In this document: in pieces, positions 54,759 to 62,950 of the stretch
Position numbering within the stretch: position 1 is the first letter of the stretch
Layout of the letters: each line of letters opens with the position of its first letter
DNA from: Rubellicoccus peritrichatus
GTDB taxonomy: Bacteria; Verrucomicrobiota; Verrucomicrobiia; Opitutales; Cerasicoccaceae
Length of the DNA stretch: 64,000 nucleotides
Assembly: GCF_033100135.1 (NCBI RefSeq)
Contig: NZ_CP136920.1
Coordinates: 558,001 to 622,000, forward strand
Direction: 5' to 3'
Made by a program: the position numbers and the translations under genes
Notes under the pieces: model-generated
The model's input: only the letters and a program-made list of their open reading frames with translations
What the model was told of the DNA's origin: nothing
Databases searched by the model: none

Positions 54759-55295
54759 TCAGGTATTGTCGTTAGCACCAGCGATTTCAAAAGAACTGAT
54801 ATCCATGCGGACATTCAAGAGGCGCTGGTCGGCCTTATTGACCGATATAGTAAGTTCATCCAAAGCGATGTCGGGGTGGCGCTGCCGGAGCTCAGTCTCA
54901 AGTGCAAGCAGCTGGTCAAGCCGCATATTACGAAATGCGACACTCAAAGTGTTTCGGGTAAAGAGCTTTCCGGATTTCGTCTTTGGTGTAGAGAGCGTAT
55001 GGTTGAGTTTATTCTCACGAGCCAATGAATCAATAAAGGCAACCAGCTCACCAGCATCGTAGGCTTCAGCGGAGTTCATACCCGCCAGGACCTGATCACG
55101 TTTCGCTTCAAATTGAGGAAGACTCTTAAGCCAAACTCGCTGCAGAGAAAGCTCTTTCTTTGCTCCGTTTAGATCCTTGTGAACCCGATCCCAGCGATTG
55201 AGCAATCCACTAGCCCAAATCATAAGACAAACGGTTATAAACGCAGCCAGCATAATGCGTTCGCGAAGTGACATTGCAGTTAGGAGGCGCTTCAT
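54759..55295 (-). CDS. Type II secretion GspM-like protein
   Basis: 178 residues. One N-terminal membrane segment (RIMLAAFITVCLMIWASGLL, about 13-32) follows a short cytoplasmic MKRLLTAMSLRE. The periplasmic part has a coiled coil (about 35-70) and a ferredoxin-like fold with DQLLALETELRQRHPDIALDELTIS. This architecture and position between gspL and gspD match GspM. It would pair with GspL at the membrane platform. Start overlaps the gspL-like stop by 4 bp (ATGA). Sequence similarity to model GspM is low. Confidence 0.75.
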   Translation of the reverse strand: MKRLLTAMSLRERIMLAAFITVCLMIWASGLLNRWDRVHKDLNGAKKELSLQRVWLKSLPQFEAKRDQVLAGMNSAEAYDAGELVAFIDSLARENKLNHTLSTPKTKSGKLFTRNTLSVAFRNMRLDQLLALETELRQRHPDIALDELTISVNKADQRLLNVRMDISSFEIAGANDNT

Positions 55296-56521
55296 GTTCC
55301 AGCCACCTCCGTTGCGGGCTCTGCTTCCTCAGGCTGCGGTGTAGGTTCGGCATTGATATCTCCAATAACTAACTCGATCCGAAAAGTGGCCCCATTCTTT
55401 CCGGTTTTGACTTCGACGAGTTTGACTTCAGAAAAGCGATTCGAGTTTTCTAGCGCAGTCACATAATCATTGACTGTCTTTACGTTATCGCCTTCGCCAT
55501 TGAGATTCATTTGGTCTCCCGAGCCCATGTAAGCACTGGTCAAGGCAATCTCTTCGGGGCGAAATTCATTGACGGCCATCATCCAGTCAAACGGCAGGAG
55601 CTGCTTCTGAAGCGTCGCCTCAACCGCCTTTGTCATGATCTCCATTTCCTTGAGCTGCTCAACTGCAGTTTCCTGCGCTTCAGCCTGGCTCAAAGCTTCT
55701 TCTGCCTGTGAGGCACGCGAACCAAGAATCATTTCAAAAATTCCCATGATAGCAATTGCAGCGGCAAAAACACCACCTGCGATCACAAGACTCCGCCCAT
55801 CACGACGGCTGCTCAGCTCTGCACTGAGAAATTCAGGGTCACGCAAATCGGCACCGATCAAAATACTTTCGGGCGACAGTTCGGTTTTCCGCCAAGCCTT
55901 CCAGCCTCCGTTCGCAGTGGTCTTTTGTTCCAATGAAAACGGCACCTTTTTGCGGGTCGGTTTACCGGCTAATTCAGCCCGGACAATGCCATCGAGAACT
56001 GTGTCCTCGGAATCTGGGTTTATACTTTTGAGTAGTTCGGCACGAACCGCTGCCAAGCCGGACCAGTCATCCAAATCAGAATGATGATAACGAGAAATAA
56101 TACGGTTGGGTATTGACTCATTTGCCGAGAAATAAACCGCACTCAAAGACTCACTATCGAGAAAGAAAAGCCAGGTGGCGCCACCAAAGCTCAAACCATG
56201 CAACGCGGCGAATGACGGCAGAATCGAACCTCCACTCTTTGGCTCATCATCGCCCAGGACAAGATTCCGCGCACTTGCATAGGCCAGAGCCTTCGTGATT
56301 TTCCTGCCTTTACGCGCGGTTACAAACCCCCAGGCAATATGCTCCAATGGCAAAGGAGATTCCTCTTCGACCATACCGCTTACGAAGCCAGCCAGATCAC
56401 GCGATTTCATTCCCTCCGGAATATCAATCGACTGACAGACAAAACGGGCAGCCGTAACCAATTCAACCGATGCTGCGGTTGGGGCAGTTGCCGAAGTCTG
56501 GTTCTGAGTCAAGGTGGGCAC
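55292..56521 (-). CDS. Type II secretion GspL-like protein
   Basis: 409 residues. The N-terminal ~240 residues are a cytoplasmic, divergent actin-like fold (no clear nucleotide motif), followed by a membrane segment (SLVIAGGVFAAAIAIMGIFEMIL, about 245-267). A coiled coil rich in Glu/Ala/Gln (about 268-310) and a periplasmic ferredoxin-like end come next, then a Pro/Glu-rich tail. GspL links the ATPase to the inner-membrane platform. Order L-M and the ATGA overlap with gspM support the call. Confidence 0.75.
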   Translation of the reverse strand: MPTLTQNQTSATAPTAASVELVTAARFVCQSIDIPEGMKSRDLAGFVSGMVEEESPLPLEHIAWGFVTARKGRKITKALAYASARNLVLGDDEPKSGGSILPSFAALHGLSFGGATWLFFLDSESLSAVYFSANESIPNRIISRYHHSDLDDWSGLAAVRAELLKSINPDSEDTVLDGIVRAELAGKPTRKKVPFSLEQKTTANGGWKAWRKTELSPESILIGADLRDPEFLSAELSSRRDGRSLVIAGGVFAAAIAIMGIFEMILGSRASQAEEALSQAEAQETAVEQLKEMEIMTKAVEATLQKQLLPFDWMMAVNEFRPEEIALTSAYMGSGDQMNLNGEGDNVKTVNDYVTALENSNRFSEVKLVEVKTGKNGATFRIELVIGDINAEPTPQPEEAEPATEVAGT

Positions 56522-56533
56522 GCAATTACGGGA

Positions 56534-57655
56534 TTAAAGCAGAGGGTTATTCTCCACAAGTTCAACGATAGCGAAAGGGTAAACTCCGCCTCGATGGGCT
56601 GTTTCTAGATCTAGCAAGGTTGACAGTAAAAAGCGGCTATTTCCAGCAGAAGTCGTAATTTTGACGCGAACGAACCGGAGTTGCTGATTCAGGTCCAAGG
56701 GCTCACCTTCTCCAGTGGTGGGCAGATTATCCGCTTCCAGATCCGGCCTGAAGACTCGGTCATCAGCCGTCCCGGCAACCATGTCAGCCCCATACAGGTA
56801 ATCCTTGATTTCATCAGGAGGGAGGTCGATCTCCTCTTCCAGCACCGCCAGACTTAACTCGTTGGCTGCGTTGAGGTTAATGCCTCCTTCGCCGTGCAGA
56901 GTAACCGCTTTTTCAAAGGCAAAATAGTGCTCATTGGGACGTCCGGTTTCGTCAAAAAAGAGGTTTTCAAATCCATGAACAAGCCGCAGTTCCCGCAGGC
57001 TCTCCAAAGGGCGGTTGGCTGGACGAAAAGGTGGCTCCTTCTGTTGATAATACTCTGCTTCGGCACCGTTGATGCGCGGATCATTGTCTGGATCAATCCA
57101 ATCGAGAAAGGACTGAGCAAGGATTTCTGCCTCTGTCATTTCAAATTCCATCGCCTCAAAAAGCAGCTTGAGCCGCTCTTCTCTGGCTTTGTTGATCGCG
57201 ATTCGGCCGGATTCATCCTCGATGACAACGTCAATTTCAATCCCGGAAGGCAAACCCAGCTCAGCCATTTCCTCACTCAAAGTGACGTTGAGCTTCTTCT
57301 CCGAATCGGCCAGGCTTTGAAATGCTTCGGCTTCTGGCGAAGACTCCGGAGTGGCAAGCCCAAGATACTCAAGCGGACGATCCCATCCCTGAACCTTGCT
57401 GTAGAGTCCACCATCCAATTCCTTAATCTCTGCCAGGACCGCAATGGTGAGTTCCAATGTCTGATAAGCAGCTGGTCGGAGTTCGGAGGCTTCTTCGCGG
57501 AGTCCACGGAGCTGCATCTCTCCCTGAACGCGCCCGATAATCTCAGTGGTCAACCAGGCCATCAATACCAGCATGCCCAAAACAACCACCAGGACGACAC
57601 CGCGACGTGGTCGTCTGGCATGTGCATTGAAAGCGATGTTAGTAAACAAGGACAT
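56534..57655 (-). CDS. gspK: Type II secretion minor pseudopilin GspK
   Basis: 373 residues. The leader MSLFTNIAFNAHARRPRRG is followed by the hydrophobic helix VVLVVVLGMLVLMAWLTTEII, which lacks Glu5, as is usual for the tip subunit GspK. The GspK body follows: DESGRIAINKA, LAQSFLDWIDPDNDPRINGAE (possible Ca2+-binding acidic segment), ESLRELRLVHGF and INLNAANELSLAVL, the SAM-like helix-hairpin repeat. It caps the pseudopilus with GspI and GspJ. It overlaps gspJ by 17 bp. Confidence 0.9.
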   Translation of the reverse strand: MSLFTNIAFNAHARRPRRGVVLVVVLGMLVLMAWLTTEIIGRVQGEMQLRGLREEASELRPAAYQTLELTIAVLAEIKELDGGLYSKVQGWDRPLEYLGLATPESSPEAEAFQSLADSEKKLNVTLSEEMAELGLPSGIEIDVVIEDESGRIAINKAREERLKLLFEAMEFEMTEAEILAQSFLDWIDPDNDPRINGAEAEYYQQKEPPFRPANRPLESLRELRLVHGFENLFFDETGRPNEHYFAFEKAVTLHGEGGINLNAANELSLAVLEEEIDLPPDEIKDYLYGADMVAGTADDRVFRPDLEADNLPTTGEGEPLDLNQQLRFVRVKITTSAGNSRFLLSTLLDLETAHRGGVYPFAIVELVENNPLL

Positions 57656-58268
57656 TACGATCTGATGAATCTATGGTGATATGGCGAACGAAAGTGCGTT
57701 CATCCTTTGCAAAAATAATTTGGAGCGAACCCGGACGCTCACCCTCATGTTCGGAACGCGAATCGCCCATCGATTCGTATTCCCAAGTGTTGGCTTCTTC
57801 ATCAAGAAAACCGAGACGGACATCCTGAACCCAAGGCGAGAGCAAAGCTCGCCGGACTTTCTTTTGATTCCGGTTTGCCCGTGGATCGGGACGCCAGATA
57901 AGCCAAAGCTGCTCGTTTTCCATGTCAAAATTCAACCAGGACTGGATTGCGGGCTGTGGCCTGATATCCGTGACAAAAAACGGGTGCTCCCTGTCAGTGA
58001 CAAAATGGAATGACTCCCTTTCTTCATCAGGAGCCTTACTCCATCCTGCCGGGTGAATCGGATCTCCGGAAACATTCTGGGTTGTCATGAAAAGATAATC
58101 CATAAAGCCCGACACACCATCGGCATGATGCTCCAGCTGCGGATGAGTCTCCATCGAACTCCATGTTTGCGCCATCGAAAAGATCATCGCCGAAGCAGCC
58201 ACAATGATCAGGCCGGAGAGTGCCACCGCGACCAGCAATTCAATGAACGTAAGCCCACGCCTGATCAT
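57639..58268 (-). CDS. gspJ: Type II secretion minor pseudopilin GspJ
   Basis: 209 residues. Prepilin signal MIRRG followed by LTFIELLVAVALSGLIIVAASAMIFSMAQ: Glu5 is present, while position +1 is Leu instead of Phe. The globular part is beta-rich with WSKAPDEERESFHFVTDR, WLIWRPD and VRLGFLDEEANTWEYE. It overlaps gspI by 4 bp (ATGA) and gspK by 17 bp. Position between I and K fits GspJ. Confidence 0.85.
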   Translation of the reverse strand: MIRRGLTFIELLVAVALSGLIIVAASAMIFSMAQTWSSMETHPQLEHHADGVSGFMDYLFMTTQNVSGDPIHPAGWSKAPDEERESFHFVTDREHPFFVTDIRPQPAIQSWLNFDMENEQLWLIWRPDPRANRNQKKVRRALLSPWVQDVRLGFLDEEANTWEYESMGDSRSEHEGERPGSLQIIFAKDERTFVRHITIDSSDRNVLVY

Positions 58269-58762
58269 TCTTCGAGCTCCTTCCTGACTTCGCCTCGTTC
58301 AACCCGCTTTTCCTCAAGCAAAAGCTGTTTCGCCTCGCTCAGCTTTTCCCGATCTTCTGCTTCAGTCCAGTTCGGCCGATAAAGAAAAAGTCGCATTTCA
58401 CGATTGGTGGCCAAGCCGCCACCCTGAAACTCCAGTTCGAGATCAACCGCGAAAAGATCGAGAGTCGAAGTTGGAAACACCTCAGCAGTCCAGCGAACCG
58501 TCATTGGGTCGCCCCCTTCATCTGTGGGAAGTTCAATTTCGCCGCCTTCCTTTAGCTCCTCCAGATTTTCTATCACCATAATGCGATGACGCATCCTGGT
58601 GAGATCATGATCAAGCGGAGTTGAACCACTCAAACGCTCCAAGGCCTGCAGATTATTAACAATAGCCTGCCCCATGGTCACCGCAATCAAGCTAAACAAG
58701 ACCAACGCAACGATCAGCTCTGCGAGGGTGAAACCCCGCTTCCTCTGCCGACCTCGTATCAT
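58265..58762 (-). CDS. gspI: Type II secretion minor pseudopilin GspI
   Basis: About 165 residues from the ATG at 58762, which overlaps the gspH stop (ATGA). Prepilin signal MIRGRQRKRG then FTLAELIVALVLFSLIAVTMGQAIVNN, with Glu5. The rest has DHDLTRMRHRIMVIENLEEL and WTAEVFPTSTLDLFAVDLELEF, resembling the GspI core. A charged C-terminal tail (EAEDREKLSEAKQLLLEEK and beyond) is long for the family. Confidence 0.85.
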   Translation of the reverse strand: MIRGRQRKRGFTLAELIVALVLFSLIAVTMGQAIVNNLQALERLSGSTPLDHDLTRMRHRIMVIENLEELKEGGEIELPTDEGGDPMTVRWTAEVFPTSTLDLFAVDLELEFQGGGLATNREMRLFLYRPNWTEAEDREKLSEAKQLLLEEKRVERGEVRKELEE

Positions 58763-59322
58763 AACTCCTGCTCTTCCTCCCAAACGGCATTTGAAAACGG
58801 ATCAAAAATGAGAGAAACACGGCTATCGGTCGTTTCCAATTCTACCCGAAACGGCGCCGATGCCCCACTCGAATGAAAATCGATTGAGGCAACGGAATCT
58901 TCCTCTGGCTCAAACGCCGGCTCCTCACCTTTTAACTCCTCAGGCAGAATCCGATAAAAGGTTAATGAGCGAACTGTATCCGGCTGAAAACTGTGCTGCC
59001 CCACAAGAAGGCCGTCAACATCCTCAACCAGAAGACTTTGCAGCTCCTCATCAAAGAGCAAACGCGTCTGCCGCTTCTCGATCCGGCTCGTGTCATGCGC
59101 CACGCTGATTGCCTCCGCCAACACTGCCTTCGCGGGGCGAACCTTCCACTTGCCTGGCTGCTCTGCAAAATTGACAACGACCAAAGTAAAAACCGCTGCC
59201 AAAAGCGCGATGACCATGAAGACCTCGACAACTGTAAAACCAGCCCGACCTGCCGTCTGCTTGACGACTTCTGAGATAAAAACGCTTCTTTCCTCAGGAA
59301 CCCGAGCCGGACTGTGAATCAT
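58759..59322 (-). CDS. gspH: Type II secretion minor pseudopilin GspH
   Basis: About 187 residues from the ATG at 59322, overlapping gspG by 29 bp. The true start could lie later, since a good SD (GAGGAAAG) lies just after the gspG stop with no ATG following. The prepilin cleavage site AGRAG/FTVVEVFMVIALLAAVFTLVVVNF has Glu5. The body has AISVAHDTSRIEKRQTRLLFDEELQSLLVED and ASIDFHSSGASAPFRVEL, the beta-rich pattern of GspH. Confidence 0.82.
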   Translation of the reverse strand: MIHSPARVPEERSVFISEVVKQTAGRAGFTVVEVFMVIALLAAVFTLVVVNFAEQPGKWKVRPAKAVLAEAISVAHDTSRIEKRQTRLLFDEELQSLLVEDVDGLLVGQHSFQPDTVRSLTFYRILPEELKGEEPAFEPEEDSVASIDFHSSGASAPFRVELETTDSRVSLIFDPFSNAVWEEEQEL

Positions 59323-59758
59323 CGCCGGATACCTCCCAATTCGTAATATCGTCAGCGCTCTCCGTCCCATCCGGGCCAAAAGACCACAGATCGTAGCTCT
59401 CAGTATTCTTGTCTCCAGGTGCTTTATACTGGTAAGGATTGCCCCAGGGATCCAAAGGAATCTTTTTCACGTAAGGTCCTTGCCAGTTTTGCGCATTCTC
59501 AGAAGGAGCCTTCGTCAACGCAGTCAAACCAGGCTCGGTCTTTGGATAGCTGCCCATATTCACTCGATAGGACATAAGCGGTGTTTCCATTGTCTCGGTG
59601 ACGAATATTCGGGCGACCTCCTTTTTACCACCGCCCAGAATCCGATCCAGGTTCGTGATGAGAAGGCCAGCAATCGCCGCCAAAAGCGCAATTGCGATAA
59701 GAATTTCCAAAAGGGTGAAACCCGCACGGCGGGATCTATTTAGCCTGTTAATTAGCAT
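59294..59758 (-). CDS. gspG: Type II secretion major pseudopilin GspG
   Basis: 154 residues. Prepilin signal MLINRLNRSRRAG then FTLLEILIAIALLAAIAGLLITNL with Glu5. The core has ETPLMSYRVNMGSYPKTEPGLTALTKAP, then GPYVKKIPLDPWGNPYQYKAPG and YDLWSFGPDGTESADDITNW, which is the Ca2+-binding C-terminal loop of GspG. It is the first gene of the operon, as in many such systems. A Ser/Gly/Asp tail is added. Promoter must lie within 59760-59900, where a 7-bp hairpin (59827-59843) stands upstream. Confidence 0.95.
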   Translation of the reverse strand: MLINRLNRSRRAGFTLLEILIAIALLAAIAGLLITNLDRILGGGKKEVARIFVTETMETPLMSYRVNMGSYPKTEPGLTALTKAPSENAQNWQGPYVKKIPLDPWGNPYQYKAPGDKNTESYDLWSFGPDGTESADDITNWEVSGDDSQSGSGS

Positions 59759-60252
59759 GGGAGAACAATGAATTAGGATGCACTTGGTTAGGAAGAACCT
59801 GAAGTTCTAGCAGTCATAGACCCCCCGCAACAAGGATTGTTGCAAGAAGAAAAAAAGTCTATCACTTCAATCACTCCAAATCCACCCCCACCCCACCCTA
59901 TATCATAGGATTTGTAGAGGAAAGTGCTGTAATGCTTGAACAAGATTCGACAATGTCGGGGTATGTTCAGACAGGAAATGTCTCCATAACGCAAAAATGT
60001 GAAATAAATCTACATTTTCTTAAGAGAGCCAATGCCCATCCATGCCATATCCGATATCCGCTCCGTCTTATAGCAATGTGTTATTTAACTGTAGAAACCC
60101 AAGGTGTTTTCGAAATCGAGAGCAACTGGCCGGAGAGACCATCACAGTGCGCGCTCATGCCCACCTGATCGGCAAACCGATTTAATCCCAACTACGGGAC
60201 CACCTACACGTGCCATTCGATACTAAACAAGGGCCTTCGCCCGAACAAAACA

Positions 60253-60328
60253 ATTGCGGATTGCGAAGTTCGGATTGCGGAATGATTTCTCATCAATCCG
60301 AAATCCGCATTCACCAATCTGCAATCCT
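60253..60328. repeat. Imperfect inverted repeat, family F
   Basis: Left ATTGCGGATTGCGAAGTTCG and following bases, right about 60295-60326 (AATCCGAAATCCGCATT...). Each half contains repeats of the GGATTGCG / CAATCCG type. One copy only in this window. Confidence 0.6.
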
Positions 60329-60589
60329 CCTTGTCCGAGCAGACGCTATGTTGGACGAAGCCCGACAGCCGATATTCGGACAAAACTCCGTTCTGGCCTT
60401 ATGGCAAAGCTCAAGCGCCTTCGATGGCCACAAGACCATTCGCCCACAACATTACGTTTAGACAAAAGCATTAACAATAGAACCCTTGATGGCGGTAAGT
60501 AATTCATGCCTCGATAAGAACAAAATCAGACATGGCGCGCAACATAAAAAGTGAAAATTTGAGCACTTTTTTATTTTGATAAAACCAAA

Positions 60590-60662
60590 GGAGCGGGGGC
60601 ATTCCTGCCCCCGTCAGATCCTAAGCAAATACAACACACGGGGGTAGGAATGCCCCGCTCCC
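60590..60662. repeat. Palindromic repeat, family B, copy 2
   Basis: Arms are imperfect inverted copies of GAGCGGGGGCATTCCTGCCC with the trailing CCGT. The left arm plus GATCCTAAG of the spacer agree with copy 1 (21332-21395) read on the other strand. Confidence 0.85.
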
Positions 60663-60738
60663 TTATATGAAAACCTTTATTTTGTAAGTCGTTACCTGAG
60701 CTTGATTTTGCAAAAACTCGTAACTAAAAACGACCACC

Positions 60739-61053
60739 ATGATCATCTCCACTACAAGCGAAATACCAGGGTATGAAATAGCTCAAGTCATTGACGTTGT
60801 TGTCGGAAACACCGTGCACTCCAAGCACATGGGAAGAGATTTCATGGCAGGCCTGAAGGGCATGGTTGGCGGCGAGATCAAAGGCTATACCGAAATGATG
60901 TCAGAAGCCCGCGAAGAGGCCCAGACCCGGATGCTAGCAAAGGCTAAAAAAGTTGGAGCTGACGCCATCGTCAGTGTTCGCTTTGCCTCAAGCAGCGTCG
61001 GTAGTGAAATGTCTGAAATCCTCGCCTACGGAACTGCGGTGAAGCTGAAATGA
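60739..61053 (+). CDS. YbjQ family (UPF0145) protein
   Basis: 104 residues, the family length. Hallmarks are IISTTSEIPGYEIAQVIDVVVGNTVHS at the start, GEIKGYTEMMSEAREEA in the middle and MLAKAKKVGADAIVSVRFASSSV, then AYGTAVKL at the end. The fold is a small oligomeric alpha-beta ring; the role is unknown though heavy-metal binding has been proposed. The last codons overlap the next gene (ATGA), which is a small membrane protein. Confidence 0.92.
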   Translation: MIISTTSEIPGYEIAQVIDVVVGNTVHSKHMGRDFMAGLKGMVGGEIKGYTEMMSEAREEAQTRMLAKAKKVGADAIVSVRFASSSVGSEMSEILAYGTAVKLK

Positions 61054-61325
61054 AAAAGAAAAAAGCAGAAATGCCCAAAAACCTGAAGGCTTGGACCAAA
61101 ACCAGGGCGATGGGGCAACTACGGTATATTCTTCGGTATGGTGTTCTTTACTGGGGTGTTCCCATGTTCGTCGTGATGACATTCATAGTGAATCCGGAAA
61201 GAGCGAAAAGCATTGGAATGCTTGCTGCATCTGCAGGTATCTGGGCCGTGGGGGGTGCCCTGTTTGGCCTGGTCATGTGGAATGTGATGGAGAAAAAACT
61301 CAAGGTTTTCCAGGAGGACAAATAG
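61050..61325 (+). CDS. Small membrane protein of unknown function
   Basis: 91 residues. The N terminus is highly basic (MKKKKAEMPKNLKAWTK). Two hydrophobic segments follow: YGVLYWGVPMFVVMTFIV and SIGMLAASAGIWAVGGALFGLVMW. The tail is charged (EKKLKVFQEDK). I do not recognise a family. It is translationally coupled to the YbjQ-type gene. Confidence 0.65.
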   Translation: MKKKKAEMPKNLKAWTKTRAMGQLRYILRYGVLYWGVPMFVVMTFIVNPERAKSIGMLAASAGIWAVGGALFGLVMWNVMEKKLKVFQEDK

Positions 61326-61393
61326 CCACCCCTTGGACAGAAATATCTTCTGCATAAGCAGGCGGCTCACGAACATTCTCGGCAAGCATTCAG

Positions 61394-61903
61394 GTGAAAG
61401 ATCGTAAAACAAGACGGGACCTGATGAACATTACGAACATTGGTGAGTTCGCATTCACCATGAGTGTGTTCGGTGTGTTTCTAATGCTACCTGCAATTAT
61501 CGTTACGACTTATCTGGCCAGCAGATTAGGATTTATTGATACAAGCCTGCAAATAGTCTTATTTCTCATGCTCTGGATCCTGTTCCAAGTTCCATTGTTT
61601 TTACACTTAAAAAAGAAGGCACATGCCTGGGGTGAAGCCAGGCGTGGCAGTAAACAAATAATTTATGTGGAAATATGCAGCTTACTATTTCTACTTGTAC
61701 TTAGATTGATAGCAGGTGGTGAAGACGCCAGTGGAGTAATATCAGGCCTTAAACTCATTTTTTCGATATGGATACTTATACTACTAGTGTATCAAGTATT
61801 TGCTCACTTAAACTTAAAATACAAAATACTAAACAAAGACTTATTCCGCTGGCTGGCCATTGGCGGAGTCGCCACATTCAACTTAATCCTCGTTATTGGC
61901 TAA
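61394..61903 (+). CDS. Membrane protein of unknown function
   Basis: 169 residues from a GTG at 61394; ATG at 61424 would give 159 and is also plausible. Four hydrophobic segments: EFAFTMSVFGVFLMLPAIIV, SLQIVLFLMLWILFQVPLFL, IIYVEICSLLFLLVLRLIA and LKLIFSIWILILLVYQVF, plus a fifth at the C terminus. The base composition is more AT-rich than the neighbours, which may point to transfer. I do not recognise the family. Confidence 0.6.
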   Translation: MKDRKTRRDLMNITNIGEFAFTMSVFGVFLMLPAIIVTTYLASRLGFIDTSLQIVLFLMLWILFQVPLFLHLKKKAHAWGEARRGSKQIIYVEICSLLFLLVLRLIAGGEDASGVISGLKLIFSIWILILLVYQVFAHLNLKYKILNKDLFRWLAIGGVATFNLILVIG

Positions 61904-61927
61904 GAAGATGCAAATAATCCCAATACC

Positions 61928-62308
61928 ATGATTACCGATGACCAGAAAACCACTATCCTGAACGCAATAAACGCTGCAAGCACTCGCTGGAAGACTGCAT
62001 TTAACTCAGGCGACGCTGCCGGGTGCGCAGCCCAGTATGAGGAAGATGCCGTCATGCATGCCAGACCGTTTGGGACTTTTACAGGAACAACGGAAATACA
62101 GGCCTTCTGGCAAAAGCTGATCGATGATGGCTTTTCCCAAGTCGAATACATCGACCCTCATATTGAAGTCGTCGATGAAAACAGTGCCATTCTGGCGTCC
62201 GGCTGGAAAATGAACAAAGCAGGTGGCGTTATCCATAAGGAATTATGGGTTCTGCAAGCAGATGGAACCGCCAAACTGCGGGAAGACGACTTCGAAGCCA
62301 AGGGCTAG
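61928..62308 (+). CDS. SnoaL/NTF2-like (DUF4440-type) protein
   Basis: 126 residues of the NTF2-like fold. The start INAASTRWKTAFNSGDAAGCAAQYEEDAVMHARPFGTFTGTTEIQAFWQKL is typical (helix, then the A.Y..DAVM strand and GI/F..FW). The strand pair ENSAILASGWKM and GVIHKELWVLQADG follows. Such proteins are often ligand-binding or isomerase-like; no catalytic residues can be assigned. It lies 24 bp after the membrane protein gene on the same strand. Confidence 0.8.
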   Translation: MITDDQKTTILNAINAASTRWKTAFNSGDAAGCAAQYEEDAVMHARPFGTFTGTTEIQAFWQKLIDDGFSQVEYIDPHIEVVDENSAILASGWKMNKAGGVIHKELWVLQADGTAKLREDDFEAKG

Positions 62309-62626
62309 GGCCAAAGGACATTCATAAGGCCCGAAGGGCTGATATAATCAAGCCCAGGGTAAGCGATGTTAATCGCGCAGCCCTGGGTTTCATTGTTTTT
62401 GAATCATAGAAGGCCTGAAAGGCTGACATATTCGGCATCCTTGAATGGTGCTACTATGTCAGCCTTTCAGGCCTCTAATTTCTTTATTCATCAGCCCTTT
62501 GGGCCTCACTATAGGAACTACTTGAGTGTCTGCTGGCACAAGCGACAGAACCGATTCCATTTGCATTGCATTTTGTGGTTTTATTATACTCCAAAAGTCA
62601 TCACACAAACGCCAATCTCAAAAAAA
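62309..62626. other. Intergenic region made mostly of repeats
   Basis: The 318-bp gap is largely a family C element (62326-62506). The remaining ~115 bp before the small membrane gene shows no recognised feature. Confidence 0.55.
62326..62506. repeat. Inverted repeat, family C, copy 2
   Basis: AAGGCCCGAAGGGCTGATAT, then AGCCCAGGGTAAGCG and GCGCAGCCCTGGGTTT, followed by a perfect pair AGGCCTGAAAGGCTGACATA / TATGTCAGCCTTTCAGGCCT (62411-62474) and a last half TCAGCCCTTTGGGCCT. The parts match copy 1 at 27864-28087. Confidence 0.8.
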
Positions 62627-62914
62627 ATGGAGTTACTTCAAATCATTCTATTTGCACTTGCGGCTGCACTATGCAACGCCGAGCATGTTCTTTACTGGCT
62701 GCAAAAAGAGGGATATTTCATTTACAGGAAATCGCACTTAAAGCTCTTTTATGCAGTTGGCTTAACCATATATTTTATCACTTGTCTGGTCATCAAAGGA
62801 CTGGCGAATGTAGAGTTCATTGAACTGATGATCCCACTACTATCTTTAGGCCTAACGACATACATGATACACTTCATCCTAATGGCAACCGGCCTGGATC
62901 GATCAAAATATTAA
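62627..62914 (+). CDS. Small membrane protein of unknown function
   Basis: 95 residues from ATG 62627; longer frames run through the repeat and are rejected. Three hydrophobic segments: LLQIILFALAAALCNA, LKLFYAVGLTIYFITCLVIKG and LMIPLLSLGLTTYMIHFILMA. NAEHVLYWLQKEGYFIYRKSHLK lies between the first two. There is no obvious homologue. Low GC compared with neighbours. It is convergent with the edge gene at 62951. Confidence 0.55.
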   Translation: MELLQIILFALAAALCNAEHVLYWLQKEGYFIYRKSHLKLFYAVGLTIYFITCLVIKGLANVEFIELMIPLLSLGLTTYMIHFILMATGLDRSKY

Positions 62915-62950
62915 GCCTGCATTGCCTATCACTGGCACACACTTTGTGCC

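Larger units (their letters stand above)
59759..60738. other. Gene-free region with repeats
   Basis: About 980 bp between the divergent gspG and ybjQ-like genes. I find no coding region with a convincing product; frames of ~80 codons here look non-coding. It holds a family F repeat (60253-60328) and a family B repeat (60590-60662), a small hairpin at 59827-59843 (GCAACAA / TTGTTGC) and poly-pyrimidine tracts near 59880. Traces such as 60390-60460 may be worn gene remains, but I cannot identify them. Confidence 0.55.

Noticed and set aside
56894-57679. Open frame of 261 codons on the plus strand
   Set aside because: It is antisense to gspK, which has a prepilin leader and a complete body. No homology-like pattern is seen in the shadow frame.
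60210-60502. Frames of ~80 codons in the gap upstream of the YbjQ-type gene
   Set aside because: They cross a repeat element, have no SD and give low-complexity or random-looking proteins.
62366-62626. N-terminal extension of the small membrane protein at 62627
   Set aside because: The extension is translated from the family C repeat and has no SD. The ATG at 62627 gives a normal membrane protein start.
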